In this document: piece after piece, positions 1-13,300 of the stretch
How the letters are laid out: each line of letters starts with the position of its first letter
Numbering within the stretch: the first letter of the stretch is position 1
Assembly: GCA_950097015.1 (NCBI GenBank)
Contig: CATNEN010000007.1
Coordinates: 10,293,001-10,357,000, forward strand
Source of the DNA: Macrostomum hystrix
Taxonomy: Eukaryota; Platyhelminthes; Macrostomidae
Direction: 5' to 3'
Length of the DNA: 64,000 nucleotides
Notes under the pieces: generated by a model
What the model was told of the DNA's origin: nothing
What the model saw: the letters and a program-made list of their open reading frames with translations, nothing else
Database searches by the model: none
Translations under genes and position numbers: made by a program

Positions 1-624
1 GATTCGACAGGCTTATCTGCTTCTGGTTCGACAAGCTTATCTGCTTCTGATTCGACAGGCTTATCTGCTTCTGGTTCGACAAGCTTATCTGCTTCTGGTT
101 CGACAGGCTTCTCTGCTTCTGGTTCGACAAGCTTCTCTGCTTCTGGTTCGACAGGCTTCTCTGCTTCTGGTTCGACAGGCTTATCTGCTTCTGATTCGAC
201 AGGCTTATCTGCTTCTGGTTCGACAGCCCTCTCTGCTTCTGATTCGACAGGCTTATCTGCTTCTGATTCGACAGGCTTCTCTGCTTCTGGTTCGACAAGC
301 TTATCTGCTTCTGGTTCGACAGGCTTCTCTGCTTCTGGTTCGACAGGCTTCTCTGCTTCTGGTTCGACAAGCTTATCTGCTTCTGATTCGACAAGCTTCT
401 CTGCTTCTGGTTCGACAAGCATATCTGCTTCTGGTTCGACAGGCTTATCTGCTTCTGATTCGACAGGCTTATCTGCTTCTGGTTCGACAAGCTTATCTGC
501 TTCTGGTTCGACAGGCTTCTCTGCTTCTGATTCGACAGGCTTATCTGCTTCTGGTTCGACAAGCTTATCTGCTTCTGGTTCGACAGGCTTCTCTGCTTCT
601 GGTTCGACAGGCTTCTTTGCATCT
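1..624 (-). repeat. In-frame coding minisatellite, 24-bp unit, about 26 copies
   Basis: Units repeat every 24 bp exactly from base 1; a degenerate last unit ends at 624. Read on the minus strand in the frame set by the upstream splice junction, each unit gives E-A-E/D-K-P/L-V-E-P/S, with one E-A-E-R-A-V-E-P variant near 217-240. Length is always a multiple of three and there is no stop, which supports translation. Most variation is at three or four positions: P/L, D/E and P/S swaps. Confidence 0.85.
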
Positions 625-2332
625 GGCTCAAAAGTTTTTCTTGTTTTGCCCACTTGCTCGACGTGCTTTTCTGCTTGCGCAGCTAACTCCGCTGGCCTTT
701 CATAGTCAGCGGAAGCAGCAGAAGCAGTGACTGAAGACTCAGGACAATGAACAGCAGTAGGTGCCTCATCAGGGATGGTAGTGACTTCGTCCTGCAGAGG
801 CAATCATTCAGCAAGTCAATTCAGATGAAAATAAAGATCCGAGGACACTAGGAAGCTATGTAAAAAGCAACTGTATGATCAGCACTCACCTCCAGCTCGT
901 CGCCAGACACAGTTTCATCCGTCTCGTCAGCCTCGACATCAAATTCAACGGTGGTTCGCTCGTCTGTCAATAAAATGTTGCGAATAGCCTCAACCCGAAC
1001 GAGGCCGCCGCGGCAGCCGATGGCCAGCAGGTTGTCAGCGCCAAGATTGGCATTCCAGGCCAGGCAGCGAATATCGTCGCCGACGTCAGAAATCAGCGGG
1101 CGATGGTGAGCCACGGCATGGAAAGTCTTGGACGAATCTGAAGCGGAAGTCTGACGAGCTGCTTCTGCTACCGCCGCCGCAGTTGCCTCAGAAGATCCCG
1201 CCGCGGGCTCGAGCGTGACCAGCGTGATGCCATTGTTTTTGGCGCAGGCGAAGGCGCCGTGCAGAGGACTACAGTCCAGGTAAGTCTCAGGGCCGGAGGC
1301 AACCATGGCCAACTGGGCAGTGTCGTGGCGAGGCGCCCAGCCGATATCGCCAATAGAGCCGTCCACCTGCAGCGAGGCTGTCGTGAGCAGCTCGCCAGGC
1401 CTCTTGAGGCAGAAAATAAAGATGCGGCGCCCGGCGGCCGCAGCCAGCAGGGTGTCTGGCTGGCCCAGCGGATGCAGGCGAATGTCGTCAATAGCCAACG
1501 CAGCACCCGAAGCATGCGTCGCTTGAACGTTGCAAGCGCTGACAGACCAGGCGTGCGCAGGTGGGTGGTCGGCGGCAGCGGAATCTAAGTTGGCGGAGAG
1601 CCAGATGGCGCACCTGCCATCTGAGAAGCCGGCGGCGAGGACATCGGCACTGCTGGCGCAGGTGTCAAGCGCGGTGACGGCGCATCTGCCACTGGGCAGC
1701 CTGAGCTGCATCATGGAGCCGTCCTTTGCCTCATCCAGCGTCAGAAGACGAACGGCTCCGTCCTCGCAGGCCAGCGCGAGGCGACCCTTGAAGCCAGGAA
1801 GGGCTTTAACACAGTTGACTCGGCCGAAGCTGTACTCCCGCCTAATCGGGCAGCCGGTGGTGCCGATGCCGGGAAGGAGACTCCAGACCTGAAGGCTGCA
1901 ACGCCCGGCAGAGTCCTCTGTGCAGAGCGCCAGGCGCTGAACAGCCGAGCCCGGAGGCGCCGCCAGCCAGGAGAGGCAGACCACAGCAGCACCAGCGTCA
2001 AGTAGAATCGGATTGAACGAAGCGGAGCAGGCCGTCATGGAGGTGGAGTCGGGCGCGCGCTGGCTGCGCCTGCTGCAATGGTACGAGCGCCGAATCTCGC
2101 GCCGAATGTGGACGACAGTGGCAGCGTAACTGGAGATCGGGTCGAGCGGCCCAAAGCGCCAGCCGAGAAGCAGCAGGTGCTGCGAGTCGATCTTTAAGCG
2201 CTTGCTGTCCAGCCGTTTCTCGTCTATGAAGCGCGTGACGCCGTCCAGAATTAGTTGGGCGCGCCAGATGTCAAACGAGGCGAAGAGCCGAGGACTGCCT
2301 TTAACTAGGCCCTTCCGTTTGGTCTGAACCAT
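1..2332 (-). CDS. WD-repeat-like protein with C-terminal octapeptide repeats (5' part, runs off window)
   Basis: Two exons are visible. Exon 1 is 2332-890, starting ATG at 2332 and ending at a GTGAGT donor (GAC GAG CTG GAG|GTGAGT). Exon 2 starts at 791 after the acceptor TTGCCTCTGCAG and stays open to the window edge; both junctions are phase 0 and the intron is 98 bp. Exon 1 encodes about 481 residues with several beta-propeller-like strands ([44 protein letters not shown]), typical of degenerate WD40 blades. After an acidic linker ([16 protein letters not shown]), exon 2 enters about 25 copies of an E-A-E/D-K-P/L-V-E-P/S octapeptide. The layout loosely recalls the WD-repeat subunit of TFIIIC (GTF3C2), but I cannot identify it firmly. 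The 3' end lies outside the window. Confidence 0.6.
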
Positions 2333-2494
2333 GTTGCTGGAAACAGTCGTTACGTCTCATAAACACATCTCTGATGTTTAGCCAAAGTTTAATGATTAAG
2401 AATGACTATATAAACAACTTAAGCGATACATTTTCTAAACTAAACATTATATGCGATAATATTTACTATTTAGGATCTCAAAGGACACAGCAAA

Positions 2495-2714
2495 GTTAGG
2501 ATTAGAGGGGATGCGGTATCAGATCTTGGGATTAGAGGGGATGCGGTATCAGATCTTGGGATTAGAGGGGATGCAGCGTCAGATCTTGGGATTAGGGGGA
2601 TGCAGCGTCAGATCTTGGGATTAGAGGGGATGCGGTATCAGATCTTGGGATTAGAGGGGATGCAGTATCAGATCTTGGGATTAGAGAGGATGCGGTATCA
2701 TAACTTGGGATTAG
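2495..2714. repeat. 30-bp minisatellite, about 7 copies
   Basis: The unit begins ttgggattagaggggatgcg and continues for ten more bases. Seven units are present, one with a one-base contraction near 2595. It lies just upstream of the WD-like gene start (2332), in non-coding sequence. Confidence 0.85.
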
Positions 2715-3388
2715 TTGATGGAGTAGCTCGTATCATACTCGTAGTTTTGAACTAAAGGGTAATGCCGACTGGGATTACTGGTCTGAGGATAATGTCACTG
2801 TTGAGATCATAAGCTCAAAATTTGAAACTACTACAGCTAGTTTTTAAGCTATTAATACTATTAGAATTACATGGCAGTGAGAACTTTTGCTTCCAATTGA
2901 AATTAGATGTATTTATGGAATTGATGCGTTGAGATTGCGTGCGTAAACTCAGCACAATGATGATTGTGCTGAGATGTGCTGAGATTGTCGCAATGAAATT
3001 ATGCGACTCGCATAATTTACTAGAACATGAGCCCTAGCGAATACTGTCGCTTGAATATAAAATTTGGAGTGAAAGCCGAAACAAATCTGTAGAATATTTC
3101 AATTACCGACCCAAGGCGAAAGGCAGCACTGCCGCTGGCCAGTGTATTTATTCAAAGCACGCAAATAGTTTTAAGGATAAACTTTAACAAATAATCAGTG
3201 GTCAGCATAGTGCGTACCCAGTAATAATATTGATAAATTTAGAATTAAGCATGGAAGTATATGTGTAGTTGATTAAATATGAAAATAAATAATTAAAACA
3301 TATCAGTGGCTAGTTACCAGTAAGTCATTTTGGATGGATGCCTCTAAAATGTTGGAAAAATCATTTCTTTATTAACCCAAAATGCACC
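2715..3388. other. AT-rich intergenic, no gene seen
   Basis: I find no exon-like open frame, RNA gene or recognisable element. It separates two minisatellites. Confidence 0.5.
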
Positions 3389-3830
3389 CGAGTCCCGTCA
3401 GTGTGTGGTCTGTGGCACAGTCCCGTCAGTGTGTGGTCTGTGGCACAGTCCCATCAGTGTGTGGTCTGTGCCCAAGTCCCGTCAGTGTGTGGTCTGTGCC
3501 CAAGTCCCGTCAGTGTGTGGTCTGTGGCACAGTCCCGTCAGTGTGTGGTCTGTGCCCAAGTCCCGTCAGTGTGTGGTCTGTGCCCAAGTCCCGTCAGTGT
3601 GTGGTCTGTGGCACAGTCCCGTCAGTGTGTGGTCTGTGCCCAAGTCCCGTCAGTGTGTGGTCTGTGCCCAAGTCCCGTCAGTGTGTGGTCTGTGGCACAG
3701 TCCCGTCAGTCTGGTCTGTGCCCAGGTCCCGTCAGTGTGTGGTCTGTGCCCAAGTCCCGTCAGTGTGTGGTCTGTGCCCAAGTCCCGTCAGTGTGTGGTC
3801 TGTGGCACAGTCCCGTCAGTGTGTGGCATG
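3389..3830. repeat. 28-bp minisatellite, about 16 copies
   Basis: The unit begins agtcccgtcagtgtgtggtc and ends in tgtggcac or tgtgccca. The two unit types alternate in a loose higher-order pattern. A 28-bp period is not a multiple of three, so all three plus frames stay open by chance; the long open frames here (3338-4158) are not genes. Confidence 0.9.
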
Positions 3831-4146
3831 TGATACAAGTTTTCAGGTACAGCTACAAGAACAAGGAGTGCAGAAAATAGAGCACAGAGCGCAGTCAAAA
3901 TGTACAGTTCAAGTGAGAATGATGAGAAAACAAAAATATCGAACAGTGGAAAAGTTACTAGGGATAAAAACAAAAGGCAACAAGCATGGTTGCCACGGCT
4001 GGCTACTTAGATACAGAACCTATAGAACAATAAAAAAGCAAAAATTATCCACAGTAGACAGAAGAATGTTTAAAATTGAATTACTCCTACAACTAAGAAC
4101 CTGTTCATTGAAATTTCTACCTACGCCATGCTGCCATAACAAAATA
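3831..4146. other. AT-rich spacer between minisatellite and the inverted-repeat arm
   Basis: No coding signal. Similarity to the other arm ends near 4147, so this is unique sequence beyond the 3' flank of the minus-strand zinc-finger gene. Confidence 0.45.
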
Positions 4147-6785
4147 ACCAAATACTAAGCTTTACTTGTCGGCAACACGAGTTCTTAACACTCGGCGAAG
4201 AAGCGACCCAGTCGAGTCATCGGGGGCCAGTCGTTAGGAAAATAACCAATTTAGCACACTATCTGAGAAGAGCACAGCTAGAGTAAAGTACATCGCAGCC
4301 TTCACTTCATTTCACAGCAAGCTAGGCCTCCACGATGAGGTTGTCCTGGGCGCCGCCGTCAGAGGCTGACGCTGCCTGCTGGTAGGCGGTGCCGATGACG
4401 CGGTCGCTGGGCTGCAGCAGGACGATGTTGATGCCGTCCTCCAGCTCGGCGGCGTACTCCTCCTCCTCCTCGCGCAGCGCCGCAGCCTCCTCGTCCGAGT
4501 CGGCAAGGCCGAGGCTGAAGTAGTCCTTCTGCCAGGCCGGAGGCTTCCGCCGCCGTCCAGAACTCGTGTAGCTGGTGCGCGGATCGTAGTCGTCCTCGAA
4601 GTCCTCGACCAGCTCGGCGTTGTCCACCTGCAGTCGCATTCGGGAGATATTTCGTGTCAGTTAGCTCACTCTGTGATTCCCAACCACCTGAAAATGCCCG
4701 ACAGAAAGTCACAAACCTCTTCGTAGATCGTGTCCGGGTTCGGCCGCACGTAGTTGCCCTCGCCAGCCATGTACTCCTCCTCCTTGTACTCAAACACCCG
4801 CTGCTGGCCCGACCCGCCAGCTCCGGTGCGCACCATCCGCGGCCGCCCGATGGGCCGTCCCGAGCCCGGCGTCTTCTGCCCCGCCTGCTGCACAGATGGC
4901 GGCTCCAGCGGATTCTTACGCGGCCGGCCGCGAGGCTTCTTGTTCAGGCGCCTCTCCGCCTCCTGAACTCGCTTCAGCGCCTCGTACGCCGACTGGCCCA
5001 TTGCCGAGATGCCCAGACCGCCATCGTCGGGACCCTCCATCACCGCCGCCTTGCCGTTCTTGAACCTGTCCTCGTTGTCCGCCTCGTCCGTGTAGCCCTC
5101 GCGCTCTCGCCGAATCTTTGACATTGCCTCCTCGAACGTCTTGATCATCTTCGGCTTCCGAGTCGTCTTTGGCGGCGCCTTGATCAGCGTGTGGTTCACC
5201 GGGTCGCGGTTCTGGCTGTGCACCGCGTGGTGCTTCACCAGGTCCGGCTTGCTGTTCGTCACGAAATCGCAGTTCTGGTACTTGCACGAGAACGGACCGT
5301 CGTGACAGCCCCGGATCGCCAGCTCCTCCTTGTGCACCGTCGCCTTGTGCAACTCCTTCTCCTCCTTCGACTCGAAGCTGGCCATGCAGTAGCGGCACAC
5401 GTGACGCTTTGACACGCGCAGTGCGTGAGCCCGCGTGATGTGGTGGTTCAGCTGGTTGAACCCGGGAAAGCCCTTCTCGCCGCAGATCGGACACGAGATC
5501 AGCGTGATGCTCGAGTGAGCCTTCACGTGCGCCTTCAGGTCGGCCAGCTCGTTGATGTAGCAGTTGCACGACACGCAGCGAAACTTTGCCTGCAGACTAC
5601 GCACCGTCGGGCAGCTCCGCGTGTGCTTCTTCAGCGTGTAGATGCTGTCAAAGGTCACCGAGCAGCCGTTGCACTCCAGCTGAAGGCTACTCGAGGCCAG
5701 CTGTGAGTAGTTCTCTCTCAGCTCGTGCTCTCGAGTGCGCAAGTGGGCCACCAGAATGTCAAACGTGGTGAAAGACTTGCTGCAAATCTCGCACTTGAAT
5801 GCTCTCTCCATGTTGGGAAAGTGCATGCGCCTGTGCTGCAGCATGTTCGACCGCTGGGTGAACCGCTTCGGACACTTGTCACACTTGAACGGCTTCTCGC
5901 CTCGGTGAGACCGAAGGTGGGCATCAAATGTGCCTCCGTTGTTCGTCATGTACGTGCACTGACGACAGTGGTAGCGAAAGTCCTTCGGGTTTCGCTTCGG
6001 CTTCTTTGCGTCCACGTGGATGCGGCGCGCGTGCAAGAACAGGTCGCTCAGGTTGGCAAAGTACTTGTCGCATTGCCGGCATACATACGCCTTCAGCATG
6101 TGCCGCTCGCGCAGGTGCTTCGTGAATGCGCCCGCATTCGTAAAGTCTGACGGACAGTAATTGCACTGGTACACCAGCTGGTTCTTCCCCTGCTGAATCG
6201 ACCGCGATCCCCTCGCCTCCTGCGAGTACGTCTGCACTGCGCCGCCCATCTCGTCCGCCTCCGGCCCTCCCGACGAAGTCAGCTGGATCTGGATCGGTCC
6301 TCCATCCGCCTGCGCCTGGATCTGCTCAATCACCTCCGATGACAGCTCGAACGTCTCATTGTTGCTCGTCGTCAGCTGGATCTGGATCGGACCGCCCGCT
6401 GCCTGAGCCTGGATCTGCTGAATCACCTCCGCCGGCAGCTCAATCACCTCGTCTCCGCCGCTGCTGCTGCCCAGCTGGATGTGCATGCTGGAGCCGCCCT
6501 GGGCCTCATCAGCCGGCATGTGCTGCATCAGCTCCTCGGGTAGCTCAATCATTCTTGCACCTGCAGTGTTTTGTGTAGATCTGATTAGTGGACCTGAAAA
6601 TTAAATGCCAAGCTTAGAAATATAAGCATTGCCAAGGTTTCTGTTTTCAATTATTGCAGTTTTAGCACTTATCTTGTCTTTGGAATCCTTTTGTTAATTT
6701 CAGACTCATAAATTGTAATTAAACTGTACTTTTGATGATTATTTGACTGCAAAGGGCCTTACAACTAGCCCTACAAAGATGATTA
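4147..6785. repeat. Left arm of a 2.6-kb inverted duplication
   Basis: The reverse complement matches 23465-26104 over the whole zinc-finger gene, its 3' flank and roughly 230 bp of 5' flank. Over the coding exons I count only four base differences by eye. Divergence rises in the 5' flank, and beyond about 6785 the match continues only as a patchy, indel-rich alignment to about 6900. Confidence 0.9.
4322..6552 (-). CDS. C2H2 zinc-finger / AT-hook protein, copy A
   Basis: Two exons, 6552-4717 and 4627-4322, joined in phase 0 across an 89-bp intron (GAA GAG|GTTTGTGAC ... GCGACTGCAG|GTGGAC), giving 713 residues. Reading through the intron instead gives a shorter spurious end. The N-terminus (1-120) has repeated IELP.E(L/V)...QIQAQA.GGPIQIQL modules. 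About ten C2H2 fingers follow (residues ~127-460), for example YQCNYCPSDFTNAGAFTKHL, FKCDKCPKRFTQRSNMLQHR and FKCEICSKSFTTFDILVAHL. One finger ends in Cys (LKKHTRSC). Two AT-hook-like motifs (KKPRGRPRKN, RPIGRPRM) and an acidic tail complete it. This indicates a nuclear DNA-binding regulator; no orthologue recognised. It differs from copy B by one residue (Ala here, Thr there, in VQE(A/T)ERRL). Confidence 0.88.
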
Positions 6786-9700
6786 TTATACTCACACATT
6801 TATAGATCTCATTATAAACAAATTATTTTAATTATACTTCAAGGTTTCTTAAAGTGAATGATAGGAACTAAATTTCATAGGACTGTTAAGAATAGTTGTT
6901 GAGGTGTAATTTAGCTGTAAACAATAAAAAAATAAAAAAGCATTACAAAGTAGACCTGATACCATCAATGTAATCCTTAGCTAATAATCTAGGAAGAACA
7001 ATTGATAGTAATGGCATACATAAATAGAACATTATTTAATTAGGCTAAACAATAACCCATTAACTTTGTGAAATGTTATTCCTTCATTTAAAAATTAATA
7101 AAATTAGAATATAAACTTAAAAGTGCACTTTTCTGAACATGAACATCATCACAGCACATAATGACTCTGTTTATCTTAGATCATGGGTTACATCATGATG
7201 AAAAAAGACCACAGTTGGTTGAATGGTATCTTATATAAATAGCTATAGTCTATAGCTATACTGAAAGCTGAACTAGATATTATTATAGGTCTATTGGCTA
7301 GGGTAATGTATCATCAACCGAACAGTGTATCTTCAAAACCGAACAAGAATTTTGACTTCTTCCTTGGTCTCATGCCAGACAGAAACAAGCTATTGTGTTT
7401 CACAGAATAACTAATTTGAAAGTTGAAGAAATTATCTACAAGCTGAGGCATGATGTGCAATGAAGCATTAAGAGGAAAGAAAGATATTGATGTTTCAGTA
7501 AAAATTTTTATTGCAAAAGCATACTTTTTAACAACATTTTTTCAGTATGTACTTTAGACAAAGATTGTATGTGGTTGCTTGCCAATTAAATGACCATAAA
7601 TGTAGTTATTTATAAAACATGAAAAATGCTTTTAAATTACATAATTCATGATAGTTCACTCCTTAAAATAAGATTAAACCACTCACTCAAATTATAAAAC
7701 CAAACATCAAATTCTCTGTTTGGTTTAAAGATACATGAAAATCATTGTTTGGTTTTAGATAAAAAGCAGGAATAAATTTTTTCTATTTGACAAAATAGCA
7801 AAAGCAGATACTTTTTAGAAAGATGTAACTGTTTTCTATAACTTGGCTTTTGGTTTATCATCATATCTTAAATAGAAAATCTGTAGCTTAAGTTTGAAGT
7901 TAAAAAAATACACATTCTTGTTTGGTTGATAATACATTACCCAATAGTATCTCAAATTAACCTGTATATAAAAAACTACATTTTTGCATAAATGGATCTG
8001 GCATATTTTTTATTGAGATTGGCACAGCACACAATAGAGCAGCATGGCTTGGCAAAGGCCCCATACCATAGTGCAATTTTGTAGGGGCCTAGCATACAAC
8101 ACTATAAAGGAAAAAAATTCAAGGTCTATGTCAAGGACACACGTCTAACAAGGCAGATCATTTTTAATTTTCAGGCAAATTTCTATGAACTTTGTTTGAA
8201 AATTTCAATAGCAAAAATGAGAGGGTTTTAAAGCAAGAATGGAGCAAAGCCAAGTTATAATACTTATAAGTTCTAATATTGAAAATTTTATCAACAACAG
8301 TTGGGCCAAGCAAAAGGACTGACTCAGTTAGAAAATTATATAGAGAGTTATTAGAGCCCAATTAATCTTTTTGTCTTCTGCATTAAAAATAATTAGAAAA
8401 ATATAGTATAGCGTGGTAAAAAAAGTCATGGTAAAAAGGTAAAAAACTGTAGTCTAAAAGTGTATACATTATACATTATATTATATTAGCTAGCTATGTA
8501 ATGGATAGAAACAACATATTCTATATGATTATATTCTCAACGTAGCTTAGCTAGCTGGCCTAAATTCAATTGTACAGCATAAAAATAGTATAAAACAGGA
8601 AATTAAAAAACTTTTTAACTTTTGTCCATTAGACATAGTTATGTTTTATAAAACACGAAACTTATTATAGTAGTTTTCGATTTATTACAAGGCTTGGGTT
8701 TTTTATCTAGAGAACACAGTCAGAAGGTAGTTTAATACGCGTGGAGCACATGCCATGTGTTCATATTCACTGATATACTAAAACAAAACCACTCATTTTA
8801 ACTGCGCTAAGTGCTATTAGTTAAATAAAATAATATTTTAAAAAACTTATTAAGGCTAAAAAGCAGAACGAAAATTTAGCACGAAAACAATTTAGCGCAT
8901 AGTTAAACGGTTAAATAACCATTGTTGAAATTAATGATAATAATAGGAATCGGGTCAACTTCGCAAAAATGGCCGACATTCCCGCCAAAAGCATTCGTAA
9001 ATAACGAGGATTAAAGCCGTGAAACTCATTATTGTGAAGTTTGCGGAATAGCCTGAAGAGCACGTCAGTTTTTTTGTTGTTTTCGGATTTAAGAATAAAC
9101 ATCACATCGGAAAAGATATGATAATACTTAAGACCGAAATTATTTCAAGATGTATATAGACTTAATATATAGACTATATAATCCTCAAACACAGGACAAA
9201 CTGAGGTTTCACCTCATGTCATCTAAAATATTGTCCTTTTATATCATTGATGCTTATGCGCAGAGTCCTGAACTGCATCCCTGGCAGGGGAGACAAAGCA
9301 CACTCAAAGTGCACGCGCGGCTAAGGGGGACAGGCGGTGCAGAGAGGAACGGAACCAGACGGCCCCAGAGGCAGTCGGGCTGAGCGGTTACTCAGTGCTA
9401 ACGAAAAGGTTACCTAAGCTGCATAGCAGGTGGGGCAACTGACAGCTAGTGAGCAGTGGCTCACTTCACTCTTATTTTAAATAATAAAAATATATACTTT
9501 GCTTCTTAATTTGCCTGAGACAACTCTCTATTGCACTGCAACTAAGGTACGTTTATAGATTTTTTGCTCCAAATCCTTGCCATATGATCAGTCTGACGGA
9601 TCCTGTACTGGCCTAAACCATGGAATTAATACTAATTAATGCTTAATTTAGTATCTAGAATTAGTACTATTTGTTAAATGATGCAATTAGAGATTCAATT

Positions 9701-9969
9701 AAACTATCACGAAGTTTTCGTTGTGGTCCTTCTGGTTACTATATCAATAGAATTCTATAAATAGACCTCCCTCCCTCTGAACCCCTCCCTACAAATGGGA
9801 ATTTGACTCACAGCAATTTGAATCCACAGCTAAGCTTAGATCCTTTGCAAGCAATTGCTGATTTTTTTAAAATGAACAAATGCTTTCGTTAAACGGTATA
9901 GTGTCTTTAATTGATCACATATTGATTAGGCCAATGTTTTTACTCGGCAGACAGAAAAGCTCAGTGTAC
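6786..9969. other. AT-rich intergenic, no gene recognised
   Basis: About 3.2 kb between the start of zinc-finger copy A and the end of the golgin-like gene. Open frames are short and of low-complexity composition. A plus-strand TTTATT at 9970-9975 could be the minus-strand AATAAA of the golgin-like gene. Confidence 0.5.
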
Positions 9970-10344
9970 TTTATTTAAAACCCCATGTGCACCAACGGCT
10001 GAATTAACAAAAAATTATTCCTTTTACTGATAGGCTGTCCCATAGGTTCCGTACATGCCAGTGGCTAGCATGATAAAATTAAATCTTTCTGTCAGGCGGC
10101 AGGTCGCCAGCTCTTTCACGAGAAAATCACAAAAACTCAATAGGAAATTATGTCACAGTCAGAGCAGCCGAGCAGCAAACAACGGGGCAAAGCGAGTTTC
10201 GGTCAGTTCTCAAACTATAGTGAAACGGGCTCAGGGAAAAGAAAACGACAAAGGTAAGTAATTTTTAAGTGGAAAGGAAATTGGAAAATACAGAAGCAGA
10301 CGGAACAGGGGAGAATATGCAACAGGTAGTTGGGATCACTGGAT

Positions 10345-13300
10345 TCAGATCTTTCCCTTTCTGCGACGCTCGTCCAGCGACTTCATGATGTGCTTCATCT
10401 GCACATCAGTGAAGCTGAAGATGCCGATCATGGCCATCAGGTGCTGCTGATTCTGCTCGCGGTCCTTCTCGGTCAGGTAGTGGAACATCGAGTCTCGCAG
10501 AAACCTGCGGTGTTCAGCAATGTACTTTTAACTGTACAGATAATTCCTGTATTCCACTCTGACTGGGGGTGGCATCATTTTTTGTGGGACGTGAAGCTTA
10601 ATTTGATCTTCTCTGCCTTGTCTGATCAAAATTCAAGCCTTGGTCGGCGGATGAAGTCATTAAACTGTGTTGTTTTCTGTACACTGGAGTCTGTACAGTT
10701 ATTGTCATGTTTTTCCGCTTGGGTCTTTCTACTGCTAACTTGTTTTGTTCAGTTCTGTCAAGAGGAGCGTACCGTAGCTTAGCGTCCGCCTCTGTGGAGG
10801 CCTTGTCGCTGTCTTCGTAGGCCTCCTTCAGCTTGATTGACTGCCACTTTTGCAAGTCATGCTGCGTGATTTCCAGCTTCTCTAGCAGCTCCTCCATGGC
10901 CACTTTGTCCGGCTCCAGCACCGCGAGCTTCTCGATCTGATAGGGGAAGAGTTTAATGATTTTACGAATTTTGAATGCTTAAGCGCTTCTTAATGTAATA
11001 ACTAAGGCCGAGGCTATTTTTAGTGAGCAGACAAAACTCTCAATCTTTACTGCCACGCTGAGCGCGCGTCCATATATTATTTGCTAGAACTGGGGTGGCG
11101 ACACCCACCCCGCTCCGCAACCAATCAAACGACCCAGGTGTACACCTGGGCCTGGCTCACGTGCGTACGCACACTACATCTCTCCCCCTTCGAACAGAAA
11201 CTGTGGGGAGACAAAAAAGAACGAATTCGAGAAGCAAGATGTCGAAAAGAACGAAAAAGAACTCGACCGAAAAAAAAATATGCAGCTATTGGAGGAAATA
11301 AAACACTCGCATTGATAGTCGCATCGGACTTGCAAAGAAAAGCGTGCTTGTGATTGTTAATCTCAGTAGAAAAGTCAGTTCGTTTTCAGTCCTTGGTTTA
11401 GTCCTTGTAGATCTTCACGCCACCCCGTGCAGCGCGGGGGTGCGGGCGCAGCGCCACCGGGGATTCGGCCGGGTTCCGCGCCGCCTCGCCTGGAGTTTCT
11501 GGCGCGGCAGCCTGCGGCCTGGCACCAGCGTCGTCTGATTCTGGGGTGACGACCTTGACCGCCGTGCAATGCCGCCAGCAGGCCGCGCCGTCACGACGCA
11601 GCATCAGCGAGTTGCCGGCCACCCGCTGGACTGTCCAGGCGCCGCTCTCGAATGGCGTTTGCGTCTTGCTGGCACCGACTCGCCGTCGCAGCACCGAATC
11701 GCCGACCTGGATTTCGTGCCGCCGTGGCCGCCTCCTGGCGTCCGCTCGCTGCTTCATCGCGGCCTTGGCGCTCGCATCCATCTCTCGCAGCCGCTGCTCG
11801 TTGATGCGGACGCGCTGGGATGGCCGGGCGGCGGGGATGACATCATTTGGTCGCCGGCCCATCAGCAGCTCGGCTGGCGCGCGGCCCGTGGCTGTGTGCG
11901 GCGTGTTCCTGTAGGCCAGCAGCCACTCGTCCAGAGCAGCCCTCCAGTCGCGCCGCTCCTCGATTGCCGCCCGCACGACCTTGTTGATTGAGCGGTTCAG
12001 CCGCTCTGTCATGCCGTTGGCGGCTGGGTAGTAAGGCGTGATGAGGCGGTGCTTGATGCCGTAGCTTTCTAGGAAACGGCCAAACTCCTTGGATGAAAAT
12101 GGCGGCCCGTTGTCAGTAACGAGCTCCTGCGGGATGCCAAATCGCGCGAACATTTCTCGCAGGCGCGGGACCAGTGCCTCGGCCGTCGTTGTCTGCATGA
12201 GCTGCACCTCTGGGAATCTCGAGTATCTGTCCACGCACACCAGCAGCATGTTGTTGTTGATCGGGCCTACAAAGTCAGCCCCAATCGACAACCAGGCGCC
12301 CTTAGGGATAGGCGTCGGCTGTAGAGGCGTAGCCCGGACGGCTGGCGTGTGAGACGTGATGGCACAGCTGCGGCACCGACTGACGAACTCCTCCGCTTGT
12401 GTTGCCATTCTCGGCCACCAGACCTTGCTGCTGAGCCTTGCGGTCGTCTTCTGCGAGCACTGGTGTCCTTGGTGCGCCAGCTCGAGCATCTGCTGCCGTA
12501 GAGCTGCTGGCACGACAATCCGCTGATGCCGAAGAAGAACTCCGTCTACCGCCGACAGCTCCTCTCGCAGCGCGTGGAGTGACCGCATCTCAGCGCTAGA
12601 GCGGTCCCATTGGCCGCCTTGCATCGCTGCTATCGCTGCCCGGATAACTGGGTCGCTGGCTGAGCTCTTGCGGATGTCTTCGAGCGTGAGCGCCTTCGGG
12701 ACAGCCGCCTGCGCTACCTCGTTTATGTAGGCCTCTCTCAGCTGCTCGCTGGTCCTACGTCCTTCAGCGCTTAGAGGCTGCCTGCTGAGTATGTCTGCAG
12801 CATTGGATGCTCCTGGCTGGTATTCGACCTTGAATACCAGGTGCTGGATACGCAGCGCCATACGCTCGACTCGTGGAGGCGGCCGTGACCCTGGCGCATA
12901 CATGGCTGTCAGCGGCTTGTGGTCGGAGATCACCGTGAATTCGGGCGATCCATACAAGTAGTACTCAAACTTCAGGCAGCCGAACTTCACGGCGAGCGCC
13001 TCTTTTTCGGTCTGCGAATATCGCCGCTCTACGTCGGAGAGGGTCCGGCTCGCGTATGCGACTGGCCGCGAACTGCCGTCGTGCTGTACTTGCGCCAGGA
13101 TTGCGCCGAGTCCGGTTGGTCCCGCGTCCACAATCAGCTGTGTCCGTAGCCGCTTGTCGTAGAATGCCAGCGTTGTCGGCTCCGCAATGCTGCGCTTTAG
13201 CTGCGCAAAGGCGCTGGCCTGGTCGGCGCCCCACTGCCAGTCGGTGTTCTTCCGGGTCAGGCGTCGCAGCGGCTCCGCCACCTTGGCCAGCTGTGGCGTG

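Noticed and set aside
3338-4158. Cys/Val-rich open frames of 142-258 codons
   Set aside because: Product of the 28-bp minisatellite; all three frames encode the same rotated peptide.
4666-4717. C-terminal end VCDFLSGIFRWLGITE of zinc-finger copy A read as protein
   Set aside because: It is intron sequence; the phase-0 GT-AG junction to the exon at 4627 gives a conserved-looking acidic tail.
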